Of a DNA stretch of 6,755 nt, positions 1 through 6,649 are shown in pieces (within the stretch, counting starts at the first letter, position 1; every line of letters begins with the position of its first letter). The notes beneath the pieces were generated by a model. The model had not been told where the DNA came from and ran no database searches. It was given only the letters and a program-made list of their open reading frames with translations. This DNA comes from Bacteroidota bacterium. Lineage in GTDB: Bacteria > Bacteroidota > Bacteroidia > Bacteroidales > 4484-276. The translations under genes and the position numbers were made by a program. The DNA is taken from the NCBI GenBank assembly GCA_013203545.1, contig JABMQA010000733.1, forward strand, positions 1-6,755, given 5' to 3'.

Positions 1-12
1 AAAGAAATCATT

Positions 13-1320
13 ATGGCAAGTTTAAAAGAAAGATTATACGATAAAATTCAACAACACCGCCCACGTACGCAAAGGCTTTTACGGGATTATAGTGATGTTG
101 TGGTTGACCAGGTTACGATCGGTCAAATAATTGGCGGTATGCGTGGGCTAAAAAGCCTGGTAACCGACATTTCTTATCTTGATCCCGATGAGGGAATCAG
201 GTACAGAGGATTTACCCTTCCTGAAGTCTTCGAAAAACTTCCCAAGCCAAAAGGGGCAGAAATGCCGTTTGTTGAGGGTTTGTTTTACCTGTTACTAACT
301 GGTGATGTTCCCACCGAAAATGAAGTTTCGGATGTAGTGGATGAATTCAGGAAAAGGAGGATTGTACCACGGTATGTTTACGAAGTAATCGATGCCTTTC
401 CATGTTGCACGCACCCAATGGCAATTTTTGCAAATGCGATCCTTACGCTTCACCGTGAATCGTTTTTTACAAAAAAATATGCAGCAGGAATTAATAAACT
501 CGATTATTGGGACCCGATGTATGAAGATTCCTTGAACCTGCTTGCTAAATTGCCGGAAATCGCATCTTATATTTATGCAAAGCTTTACCGCGATGGCAAA
601 CGCATACAGTCGAATCCCAGCCTGGATATTGGTGCTGACTTCGCACACATGATGATGAAGCCCAAACCTTACGACGATGTAGCCAGGTTGCATTTCATCA
701 TTCACAGCGACCACGAAAGCGGTAATGTTAGTGCACATACAGGGCACCTGGTTGCCAGTACCCTTGCAGACGTTTACCAGGCCATTTCAGCGATGATCAA
801 CGGATTGGCCGGCCCATTGCATGGACTTGCCAATCAGGAAGTATTGCGCTGGTTACAGGAAGTAAAGGATAAGATGGGTGATGAAATACCCACCGAGGAT
901 GAAATGAAACAATTTGTTTGGGATACACTTAATTCGGGTCAGGTTATTCCTGGATACGGACATGCCGTACTCCGCAAAACCGACCCACGCTATACCATAC
1001 AGCGTGATTTCTGCCTGAAACACATGTCAGCAGATCCTTTGTTTAAATATGTGGACCTGCTCTACAAGGTTGTACCCCCAATTTTGAAAGAACAGGGTAA
1101 AGCCAAAAACCCATGGCCAAACCTTGATGCCCAAACCGGTGTTATCCAATGGCATTATGGCGTTACCGAATACGATTTTTATACAGTACTGTTTGGCGTT
1201 GGAAGGTCTATAGGCATTGCAGCCAATTTGATCTGGGACAGGGCGCTTCTTTATCCGCTCGAAAGGCCTAAATCGATCACCACCGACATGTTGGAAAAAA
1301 TTGCCGGGATTAAAGATTAA
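13..1320 (+). CDS. gltA: Citrate synthase, eukaryote-like (type I) form
   Basis: Condenses acetyl-CoA with oxaloacetate to citrate, the entry step of the TCA cycle, in the cytoplasm. The 435-residue protein matches the length and motif order of mitochondrial-type citrate synthases rather than the E. coli type. Catalytic residues are in place: His270 in GLAGPLHGLANQEVL, His317 in VIPGYGHAVLRKTDPRYT and Asp372 in PNLDAQTGV, equivalent to His274, His320 and Asp375 of the pig enzyme. Substrate-binding arginines are visible at Arg326 (DPRYT) and Arg398 (GVGRSIG), and HSDHESGNVSAHTGH (231-245) is the conserved oxaloacetate-side segment. The C-terminal signature PLERPKSITTD is also present. The ATG at 13 fits the usual N-terminus (MxxLKERxxxKI), but only 12 bases precede it, so promoter and leader lie outside the window. 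No Shine-Dalgarno sequence is visible. It converges with the kinase gene, 40 bases away. The gltA symbol is by function; the protein is not closely E. coli GltA-like. Confidence 0.96.
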   Translation: MASLKERLYDKIQQHRPRTQRLLRDYSDVVVDQVTIGQIIGGMRGLKSLVTDISYLDPDEGIRYRGFTLPEVFEKLPKPKGAEMPFVEGLFYLLLTGDVPTENEVSDVVDEFRKRRIVPRYVYEVIDAFPCCTHPMAIFANAILTLHRESFFTKKYAAGINKLDYWDPMYEDSLNLLAKLPEIASYIYAKLYRDGKRIQSNPSLDIGADFAHMMMKPKPYDDVARLHFIIHSDHESGNVSAHTGHLVASTLADVYQAISAMINGLAGPLHGLANQEVLRWLQEVKDKMGDEIPTEDEMKQFVWDTLNSGQVIPGYGHAVLRKTDPRYTIQRDFCLKHMSADPLFKYVDLLYKVVPPILKEQGKAKNPWPNLDAQTGVIQWHYGVTEYDFYTVLFGVGRSIGIAANLIWDRALLYPLERPKSITTDMLEKIAGIKD

Positions 1321-1342
1321 AAATCATCCTTTCCTGATAAAC

Positions 1343-1361
1343 AAACGGGATCGGGCCGTTT
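1343..1361. terminator. Small hairpin between convergent genes, possible bidirectional terminator
   Basis: The arms AAACGG (1343-1348) and CCGTTT (1356-1361) are perfect 6-base complements around a 7-base loop. They sit in the 40-base gap between the convergent citrate synthase and kinase genes, and the right arm touches the kinase stop codon. The arms provide a short T run on each strand (GTTT on +, CCGTTTGTTT on -), but there is no long U tract and the stem is short. The position suits a shared terminator; the structure is weak. Confidence 0.35.
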
Positions 1362-2707
1362 CAAAACCTTAAGCTTACTACTGTTCCCGGTCCGGTTTGT
1401 GATTGTACTGAAATACCGGCATTGTGCAGTTGCATAATCTGTCGTGAAAGGCTTAAACCAATACCTGATCCATTCTTCTTAGTCGTAAAGAATGGGATAA
1501 ATATGTTATCGATCATCTCAGCCGGCATGCCTGGCCCGTTATCTTTAATACATATGCATACGCTCCCATTTTCTAAACCCTCTGCATCCAGCTCAATTCT
1601 TTTTTGCAAAGTATATTCCATGGCCTGAGCGGCATTTTTAACCACATTAATCAATACCGGCGTGATGAGTTTTTCATCGGCATGCAGTACAAGGTTTTGA
1701 TCCGGGCATTGAATTATGAGGCAGATATTTTCCTTCTGGAGGTCATCTAACATCAACGATTTTATCGTATTCAACAATTCCCCAACCCTGATTTCGGCAA
1801 AAACAGGTTTGGGTATCTTCGAAAGGGTGCGGTAGCTATCAACAAATCGCATCAGGCCTGAACTTCTTTTCTCGATTGCTGACAGTCCGAGGGATGCGCT
1901 ATCAAGAAAATCCTGGTCATTTTCAACCTGCTGTTCCCGGTATTCTTTAAAACTTTCCATCAGGGTATTCGACAGCGAATTGATGGGCCCGATTGAGTTC
2001 ATGATCTCGTGCCGGAGGATACTGATCAGTTTCTGCCATGTTTCAATCTCCTCCTGTTGCAATTCGCTCCTGATATCCTGCAGCGAAATTAACTTTAAAG
2101 CATCTCCCCGGGTACGTATCAGTGAGGCATTCACAGAAAGATGTTTCAGGTCATTTCCGGTTATTATTTTTACAAGCAACGGTTTACCAGGCTTCAGTCC
2201 GCGAACAACCCCCTCAAATCCCGGCTTCACTTTGTTGATTTTTTGAATATTCCGCATTTCATCCAACCCTAACAAATACTTTGCTGCGTCATTAAACAAT
2301 TTTACTGTACCGGTTTCACCAAATGCAATTAAACCCACGTTTACATGCCGGATAGTATTCATGAAAAACTGGTAATCCGTTTCTTTGTCCGATTTCACCT
2401 CTCCGTATTTACCGGCGATCTCCTCCAGGATCAGATACAATTCCCTCTGAGCGCGATCAAGATTTTTCCCTTCGGGCACCTTTGGTGTATCGCCGTACTT
2501 CACTGATTGGAGAAATTCCATGATCTTTCTGTTGTTTTTCCTGAAAGTAGAAATAAGCAACCAGGTCTGCCCGGCAATGATCACCCCCACGTAAATCACT
2601 GTAAAGTTCAGATTGGGATTGATTATTGACCAGCTAAACAATACAGCCATCGCAACAATTCCCAACACCTGTAAAATAATATACAGGATGAATTTATTAA
2701 ATTTCAT
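1361..2707 (-). CDS. Membrane sensor histidine kinase with TM hairpin, PAS-like, HisKA-type and HATPase domains
   Basis: Sensor kinase of a two-component system, 448 residues, probably phosphorylating the response regulator encoded just upstream. Two hydrophobic helices (about 6-29 and 34-55) are joined by a turn of only about five residues (NPNLN), so there is no periplasmic sensor domain. A PAS-like segment follows at about 110-210 (NVGLIAFGETGTVKLFNDAA). The H-box is LRHEIMNSIGPI with phospho-acceptor His233. The ATP-binding domain has an N-box (NVVKNAAQAM, Asn354 and Asn358), G1 (DNGPGMP, 389-395), F-box (IPFFTTK) and G2 (GSGIGLSLS, 413-421), so all kinase motifs look intact. The H-box resembles the NtrB/NtrY-like group. 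The frame stays open upstream to an ATG at 2887, but those 60 residues are only the regulator's C-terminal DNA read in another frame. The ATG at 2707 begins directly before the first membrane helix (MKFNKFILYI) and overlaps the regulator's stop. The signal sensed is unknown. Confidence 0.93.
   Translation of the reverse strand: MKFNKFILYIILQVLGIVAMAVLFSWSIINPNLNFTVIYVGVIIAGQTWLLISTFRKNNRKIMEFLQSVKYGDTPKVPEGKNLDRAQRELYLILEEIAGKYGEVKSDKETDYQFFMNTIRHVNVGLIAFGETGTVKLFNDAAKYLLGLDEMRNIQKINKVKPGFEGVVRGLKPGKPLLVKIITGNDLKHLSVNASLIRTRGDALKLISLQDIRSELQQEEIETWQKLISILRHEIMNSIGPINSLSNTLMESFKEYREQQVENDQDFLDSASLGLSAIEKRSSGLMRFVDSYRTLSKIPKPVFAEIRVGELLNTIKSLMLDDLQKENICLIIQCPDQNLVLHADEKLITPVLINVVKNAAQAMEYTLQKRIELDAEGLENGSVCICIKDNGPGMPAEMIDNIFIPFFTTKKNGSGIGLSLSRQIMQLHNAGISVQSQTGPGTVVSLRF
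2697..2707 (-). other. 11-base stop/start overlap between regulator and kinase genes
   Basis: Read on the - strand, ATGAAATTTAA holds both the kinase start (ATG at 2707-2705) and the regulator stop (TAA at 2699-2697), in different frames. Such an overlap implies one transcript. With no visible Shine-Dalgarno sequence, kinase translation probably depends on ribosomes finishing the regulator (inference). Confidence 0.8.
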
Positions 2708-4070
2708 ACTTTTTGATTTTCCTGTAAAGCGTCGCCCTGGTAATACCAAGTTGTGTGGCTGTTTCGCTAAGGTTAAAATTAAAATCCTGCAAAGCCCTGC
2801 GAATAAGCACCTTTTCATTATCATCCAGGTTATAGTCGCCCTGCAATACCAAATCATTTTCTTCATCCTGTTGAAATGAAAAGTCATTTTGTGTCAGCTG
2901 ATCAGTATCCGAAAGGATCACTGCCTTCTCCACCATGTGTTCAAACTCACGGATGTTGCCCGGCCAATCATATTTCTTAAGCTTTGAAATGGCATCCTGC
3001 CGGATTTTGAATGGGGGAAGCTGGTATTTTTTAGTGTATTTTTCAAGAAAATAATCCAGCATTTGCGGAATATCCTCCATTCTGTTTCGCAGGGGTGGCA
3101 CCTCAATCATGATGGTATTGATCCGGTAGAGAAGGTCCTCACGAAAAAGATGCTGTTTTACCATTTCGCGCAGCTGCATGTTGGTGGCCGACACCAGCCT
3201 GATATCCACCGGGGTGGGCTTTACTGAACCCAACCTGTAAACTTCCCTGTTCTGAAGTGCAGCAAGCAATTTCGATTGCATGGGCAGTTTCAGATTTCCG
3301 ATCTCATCAAGAAAAAGGGTACCTCCGGATGCAATTTCAAAGCGTCCTGCCCTGCTCTCTTTTGCATCAGTAAAAGCACCTTTCTCGTGCCCAAAAAGTT
3401 CACTTTCAAAGAGTGAATCGGTAATAGCTCCCAGATCAACATTTACAAACACCTCCTTACTTCTTGCGGAACGCCGGTGAATTTCCCTTGCTATCAACTC
3501 TTTTCCGGTGCCATTTTCGCCCAGGATCAGAATATTGGCGTCGGTACCGGCGATTTTATCCACCGTATTCATCACCTTTTTCATGGCCGGAGAAGGTCCC
3601 ATAAAAAAATCATATTGACTGCTTATATTTTCAGAGAGGTGTTGTTGCTTGGCTTTAAGTCGGTCAATTTTCTTTTTTGAATTACCAAGGCTTACAACAT
3701 TGCGGACTGTGGCAAGCAATTTCTCATTGTCCCATGGTTTTTGAATAAAGTCTGCACCGCCCTCCTTCATAGCCTTTACAGCCAGTTCAACATCGCCGTA
3801 GGCCGTAAGCATAATTATCATAGCTCCCGGACTGTAAGAGTGAATCTTTTTCATCCAGAAAATACCTTCATTACCTGTATTTACCCCGGCCGAAAAATTC
3901 ATATCCAGGATAATCACATCATAATCATTCAGCAGGAGGCGAGCAGTAATCAGATTTTGGTTTTTCTCGGTATGAACGGTGAGGAAATATTTCGACAGGT
4001 ACATTTTTAAGGCAATCAGCACCTCCTCATTATCATCAACTATCAGGATACTGGCTATGATTTTATTCAT
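2697..4070 (-). CDS. Sigma-54-dependent response regulator, NtrC family (REC, AAA+, Fis HTH)
   Basis: Cytoplasmic enhancer-binding protein of 457 residues that would activate sigma-54 RNA polymerase when phosphorylated by the partner kinase. Receiver domain at 1-125: acidic pocket Asp12/Asp13, phospho-acceptor Asp56 (VIILDMNF), Thr89 and Lys111. The loop after Asp56 is about five residues longer than in NtrC and lacks the usual proline. AAA+ domain at about 155-390: Walker A GENGTGKE (184-191), sigma-54 contact loop GAFTDA (231-236, usual form GAFTGA), Walker B GGTLFLDEIGN (249-259, Asp255/Glu256), sensor I around SATN (294-297), candidate arginine fingers Arg310 and Arg316 (FREDLLYR) and sensor II WPGNIREFE (Arg374). 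Fis-type helix-turn-helix at about 433-455 (NLSETATQLGITRATLYRKI). The ATG at 4070 fits the N-terminus of the receiver fold. It is the first gene of the - strand operon and is divergent from an ABC permease operon, which is its likely target (inference from position, promoter and repeat). Confidence 0.96.
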   Translation of the reverse strand: MNKIIASILIVDDNEEVLIALKMYLSKYFLTVHTEKNQNLITARLLLNDYDVIILDMNFSAGVNTGNEGIFWMKKIHSYSPGAMIIMLTAYGDVELAVKAMKEGGADFIQKPWDNEKLLATVRNVVSLGNSKKKIDRLKAKQQHLSENISSQYDFFMGPSPAMKKVMNTVDKIAGTDANILILGENGTGKELIAREIHRRSARSKEVFVNVDLGAITDSLFESELFGHEKGAFTDAKESRAGRFEIASGGTLFLDEIGNLKLPMQSKLLAALQNREVYRLGSVKPTPVDIRLVSATNMQLREMVKQHLFREDLLYRINTIMIEVPPLRNRMEDIPQMLDYFLEKYTKKYQLPPFKIRQDAISKLKKYDWPGNIREFEHMVEKAVILSDTDQLTQNDFSFQQDEENDLVLQGDYNLDDNEKVLIRRALQDFNFNLSETATQLGITRATLYRKIKKYEI

Positions 4071-4093
4071 CAGTTAACATTAAAATTTCAGAT

Positions 4094-4101
4094 CAAATGT
4101 A
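4094..4101 (-). promoter_or_regulatory. Candidate Bacteroidota housekeeping -7 element for the regulator/kinase operon
   Basis: On the - strand this reads TACATTTG, an exact fit to the TAnnTTTG -7 element known from Bacteroidota sigma factors. It would start transcription near 4088, leaving a leader of about 18 bases before the regulator ATG. A matching -33 TTTG is not evident. The inverted repeat at 4111-4143 covers the region just upstream, so a protein bound there could affect this promoter too. Confidence 0.4.
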
Positions 4102-4110
4102 TAAAAATAA

Positions 4111-4143
4111 TACCAGGGTGTATAATTTTAATACACTCAGGTA
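4111..4143. promoter_or_regulatory. 33-base imperfect inverted repeat, candidate binding site of the response regulator
   Basis: The left arm TACCAGGGTGTAT (4111-4123) and right arm ATACACTCAGGTA (4131-4143) pair at 11 of 13 positions around a 7-base AT-rich centre (AATTTTA). The inner six bases of each arm (GTGTAT / ATACAC) are perfect. The centre at 4127 lies about 64 bases upstream of the sigma-54 -24 element and about 57 bases from the regulator's start codon. It lies between divergent genes, so it is not a terminator. A dimeric Fis-type domain would bind a dyad of this kind; assigning it to the neighbouring regulator is inference. Confidence 0.6.
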
Positions 4144-4180
4144 AATCCAAAAAAACACATATTACTGAAAATGTATTGAT

Positions 4181-4188
4181 TAAGTTTG
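4181..4188 (+). promoter_or_regulatory. Alternative housekeeping -7 element before the permease operon
   Basis: TAAGTTTG fits the Bacteroidota TAnnTTTG -7 pattern and directly abuts the sigma-54-like element. No TTTG is present at a suitable -33 distance. It could provide basal transcription starting near 4195, or be chance in AT-rich DNA. Confidence 0.25.
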
Positions 4189-4204
4189 TGGCACATCTAT
4201 TGGC
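4189..4204 (+). promoter_or_regulatory. Candidate sigma-54 (-24/-12) promoter of the permease operon
   Basis: TGGCACATCTATTGGC compares with the sigma-54 consensus TGGCAC-N5-TTGCW. The -24 half is perfect, the spacing is right and TTG of the -12 half matches. The one deviation in the core is G instead of C at the -12 position (4203). The predicted transcription start is near 4215. The divergent neighbouring gene encodes a sigma-54 activator and a dyad lies upstream, which makes a chance match less likely. Confidence 0.6.
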
Positions 4205-4231
4205 TTACTGTGAATGAAAATCTTTACTCAA

Positions 4232-6634
4232 ATGGCATATTTTCTTAAATTATTTCTACGACACTTTTACAGAAACAAAGGCTTCAGTATCATAAATGTA
4301 GCCGGCCTTTCGATTGGGATGGCCGTAAGCATTTTGATTCTTTTGTACGTTTTTCATGAGCTCTCGTACGATAATTTTATAAAAAATGTGGATAATAAAT
4401 ACCGTATCCACACCATATTTGACCTGCCAGCCGACCGTATGACCGGTGACCGGACCAACGGCGAACTTGTGAACAGAATATTGCAGGAGGTACCGGATGC
4501 AATCAATGCTGTATGTGTAATCAGGGAAACACCTTATGTATCTTATAGGGATAAACTTTTTTTGGAAGATCAGCTGGATGTGATATTTTCCAACCCCGGC
4601 ATCCTGGATTTCTTCAACATTGACATCATCGCCGGAAATCCTGAAAGCGTTTTCGATGACCCTTTTTCCGTAATTATGTCACGAAAGAAGGCTGCAAAAT
4701 ATTTTGGCGGGGATGACCCCATCGGGAAAACCCTGACCATGAATGACGAGCACCTTTTCAAGGTAACGGGCATCTTCAGGGATTACCCTGAAAACTCACA
4801 TTTCCAACCCGGCATGATTATACCTGCGGAATCCTATCTGAAAATGAACAAACTCACCAGTTTAAAGGGATATGGAAATTCATTCGTTACCTATGTTGAA
4901 TTGAACGAAAATACAGATACCGATTCCCTTTGCAGAAAACTGGAGGAAGCTACCTATTCATTTATCCCACCTCAGGTACTTGAGAACCTGGAAGTGAAAA
5001 TTACCCATTACTTACAGCCGGTAAGAAAAATTCATCTCTATGGGAGCACATCGTTTTTCGGCAATAAAAAAACGACCGGAAGGATGCTTTATATTTACGT
5101 TTTTTCAGCAATAGCCATTTTCATTCTTCTCCTGGCCTGTATAAATTTTATGAATTTGTCAACGGCCAAATTTGCCAACCGTGCGCGTGAGGTTGGTTTG
5201 CGAAAAATCACAGGCGCTTCCCGTGGCTCACTCATCCGGCAATTTCTGGGAGAATCGCTTATAACCAGTTTCATCTCATTGTTTACAGCACTTGTCATAG
5301 CCGAGTTGTTGCTTCCAACATTCAATACCCTGATCGATAAAAATCTAAGCCTGAGTTTTTCGATGAACTTCAGGATCATGGCAGGCCTGCTGGTGTTGGG
5401 TTTGCTTGTAGGTATTCTGGCCGGGTCATATCCTGCATTATTTCTTACCTCTTTTAAACCCCTGGATGTAATGAGGGGGAAATTCAAAACCGGAGTTTCA
5501 GGGAAAATGTTCAGATGGCCGCTGGTAATCTTTCAGTTTGTGATCGCATTGATCCTCACCTCCTGTACCATAGTTATTTATTCTCAAATGCATTTCATAA
5601 AAGAAAAAGATCTCGGATTTTCCAAAGACAACCTGCTTCTTGTAAGCCTCAATAATAGTGATATCCGGAGGGACAGCAAAACATTTATAAACGATCTTGA
5701 CAAAATCCCCGGGATAATTTCAACCAGCATCACAAACCACAAACCCGGGATTAGCACAAGTTGGTATGGCGATTACGAATTTGAGGATCATGAAGAGGAG
5801 GAATTCCCTTCGTTTCCAACGGTTTTCATCGATGAGGATTTTACGACCACACTTGGCCTGTCCGTAATCAAGGGGAGAAACCTTTCACAGGAATTTGGTA
5901 CCGACTCCCTATCAGCATTGATCAACGAATCGATGGCCAGGCTCTTGGGATGGGAAAATCCTATTGGAAAGACCTATACCGACATCAACCGCGACCATTC
6001 AAGAACCAGGTACACCGTAGTAGGGGTTATCCGCGATTTTCATATGGAATCGCTACACAGTGAAATCAAACCCATGCTGTTCAGGGAAGACATACAAAAA
6101 CGCTATTGTCTGATAAAAATATCCCATGAAAACACGAAGCAAACCATGACAGCAATTGAGAATGTCTGGCATCAAATCTCACCATCGAAGCCAATAAACT
6201 ATCAATACCTCACAGAATCTTTTGATTCCGAATACAGGTCGGAAAATAAATTTGCATCCATTATTGTGTACTTCACTGTTTTTGCCATATTCATTTCATG
6301 CCTTGGAATTATTGGGCTTGTAAGCTATATTACGGCAAGTCGTACCAAAGAAATAGGGGTGAGAAAGGTGTTAGGATCCACTACCCTGGATATTCTGAGA
6401 CTCATATCTTCTGATTTCATGAAGATGATACTGATTGCCCTGGTAATTTCCATACCGGTGGCCTGGTACATCATGAATTGGTGGCTTGAGAATTTTGCCT
6501 ATTCTGTAAAAATATCGATATGGATGTTTGTACTAACCGGGGCGGTTGCTATGGCCATTGCGCTTATCAGTACATCCGTTCAGGCCATTCGTGCTGCACT
6601 TAAAAACCCAATAGAATCACTGAGATACGAATAA
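4232..6634 (+). CDS. ABC transporter permease, MacB/FtsX type with two periplasmic-core and two FtsX domains
   Basis: Inner-membrane permease of about 800 residues, the type that works with a separate LolD/MacB-like ATPase in export or cell-envelope work; the substrate cannot be told. Residue numbers here count from an upstream ATG at 4214. Eight membrane helices are predicted by eye (about 25-47, 292-313, 345-368, 386-411, 434-456, 680-705, 733-755, 767-790). Between them lie two MacB-type periplasmic domains (about 48-290 and 457-679), recognisable by KKAAKYFGGDDPIGKTL and MARLLGWENPIGKTY. Cytoplasmic coupling segments EVGLRKITGASR (326-337) and EIGVRKVLGSTT (713-724) would contact the ATPase. 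No ATPase domain is present in the protein. The ATG at 4232 (MAYFLKLFLRHFYRNK) is preferred because it aligns within one residue of the start of the next permease and leaves a 17-base leader after the predicted sigma-54 start. The ATG at 4214 would add six residues (MKIFTQ). It is the first gene of a + strand operon. Confidence 0.92.
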   Translation: MAYFLKLFLRHFYRNKGFSIINVAGLSIGMAVSILILLYVFHELSYDNFIKNVDNKYRIHTIFDLPADRMTGDRTNGELVNRILQEVPDAINAVCVIRETPYVSYRDKLFLEDQLDVIFSNPGILDFFNIDIIAGNPESVFDDPFSVIMSRKKAAKYFGGDDPIGKTLTMNDEHLFKVTGIFRDYPENSHFQPGMIIPAESYLKMNKLTSLKGYGNSFVTYVELNENTDTDSLCRKLEEATYSFIPPQVLENLEVKITHYLQPVRKIHLYGSTSFFGNKKTTGRMLYIYVFSAIAIFILLLACINFMNLSTAKFANRAREVGLRKITGASRGSLIRQFLGESLITSFISLFTALVIAELLLPTFNTLIDKNLSLSFSMNFRIMAGLLVLGLLVGILAGSYPALFLTSFKPLDVMRGKFKTGVSGKMFRWPLVIFQFVIALILTSCTIVIYSQMHFIKEKDLGFSKDNLLLVSLNNSDIRRDSKTFINDLDKIPGIISTSITNHKPGISTSWYGDYEFEDHEEEEFPSFPTVFIDEDFTTTLGLSVIKGRNLSQEFGTDSLSALINESMARLLGWENPIGKTYTDINRDHSRTRYTVVGVIRDFHMESLHSEIKPMLFREDIQKRYCLIKISHENTKQTMTAIENVWHQISPSKPINYQYLTESFDSEYRSENKFASIIVYFTVFAIFISCLGIIGLVSYITASRTKEIGVRKVLGSTTLDILRLISSDFMKMILIALVISIPVAWYIMNWWLENFAYSVKISIWMFVLTGAVAMAIALISTSVQAIRAALKNPIESLRYE

Positions 6635-6649
6635 AATTCAGACAATCAA

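Noticed and set aside
295..747. Open frame of 150 codons antisense to citrate synthase
   Set aside because: Lies wholly inside a well-conserved gene, and its translation is Cys-rich with no recognisable domain. It is a frame shadow.
2613..4010. Several + strand open frames of 60-90 codons opposite the regulator and kinase
   Set aside because: All are antisense to strongly supported coding sequence and show no protein-like motifs.
4155..4176. Second inverted repeat ACACAT (4155-4160) / ATGTAT (4171-4176)
   Set aside because: Only 5 of 6 positions pair across a 10-base spacer in AT-rich DNA. Too weak to call as a separate operator, although it resembles the half-sites of the main dyad.
4071..4231. 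Riboswitch, small RNA or tRNA in the divergent region
   Set aside because: The region is short and AT-rich, with no cloverleaf, conserved aptamer-like helices or hairpin with a U tract. Promoter elements and the dyad account for what can be seen.
5095..5487. Open frame of 130 codons antisense to the permease
   Set aside because: It is the reverse of a membrane-helix region, with no domain and no promoter or neighbour context.
6635..6649. Independent promoter or terminator between the two permeases
   Set aside because: Only 15 bases are present, with no hairpin or promoter element, so co-transcription is the simpler reading.
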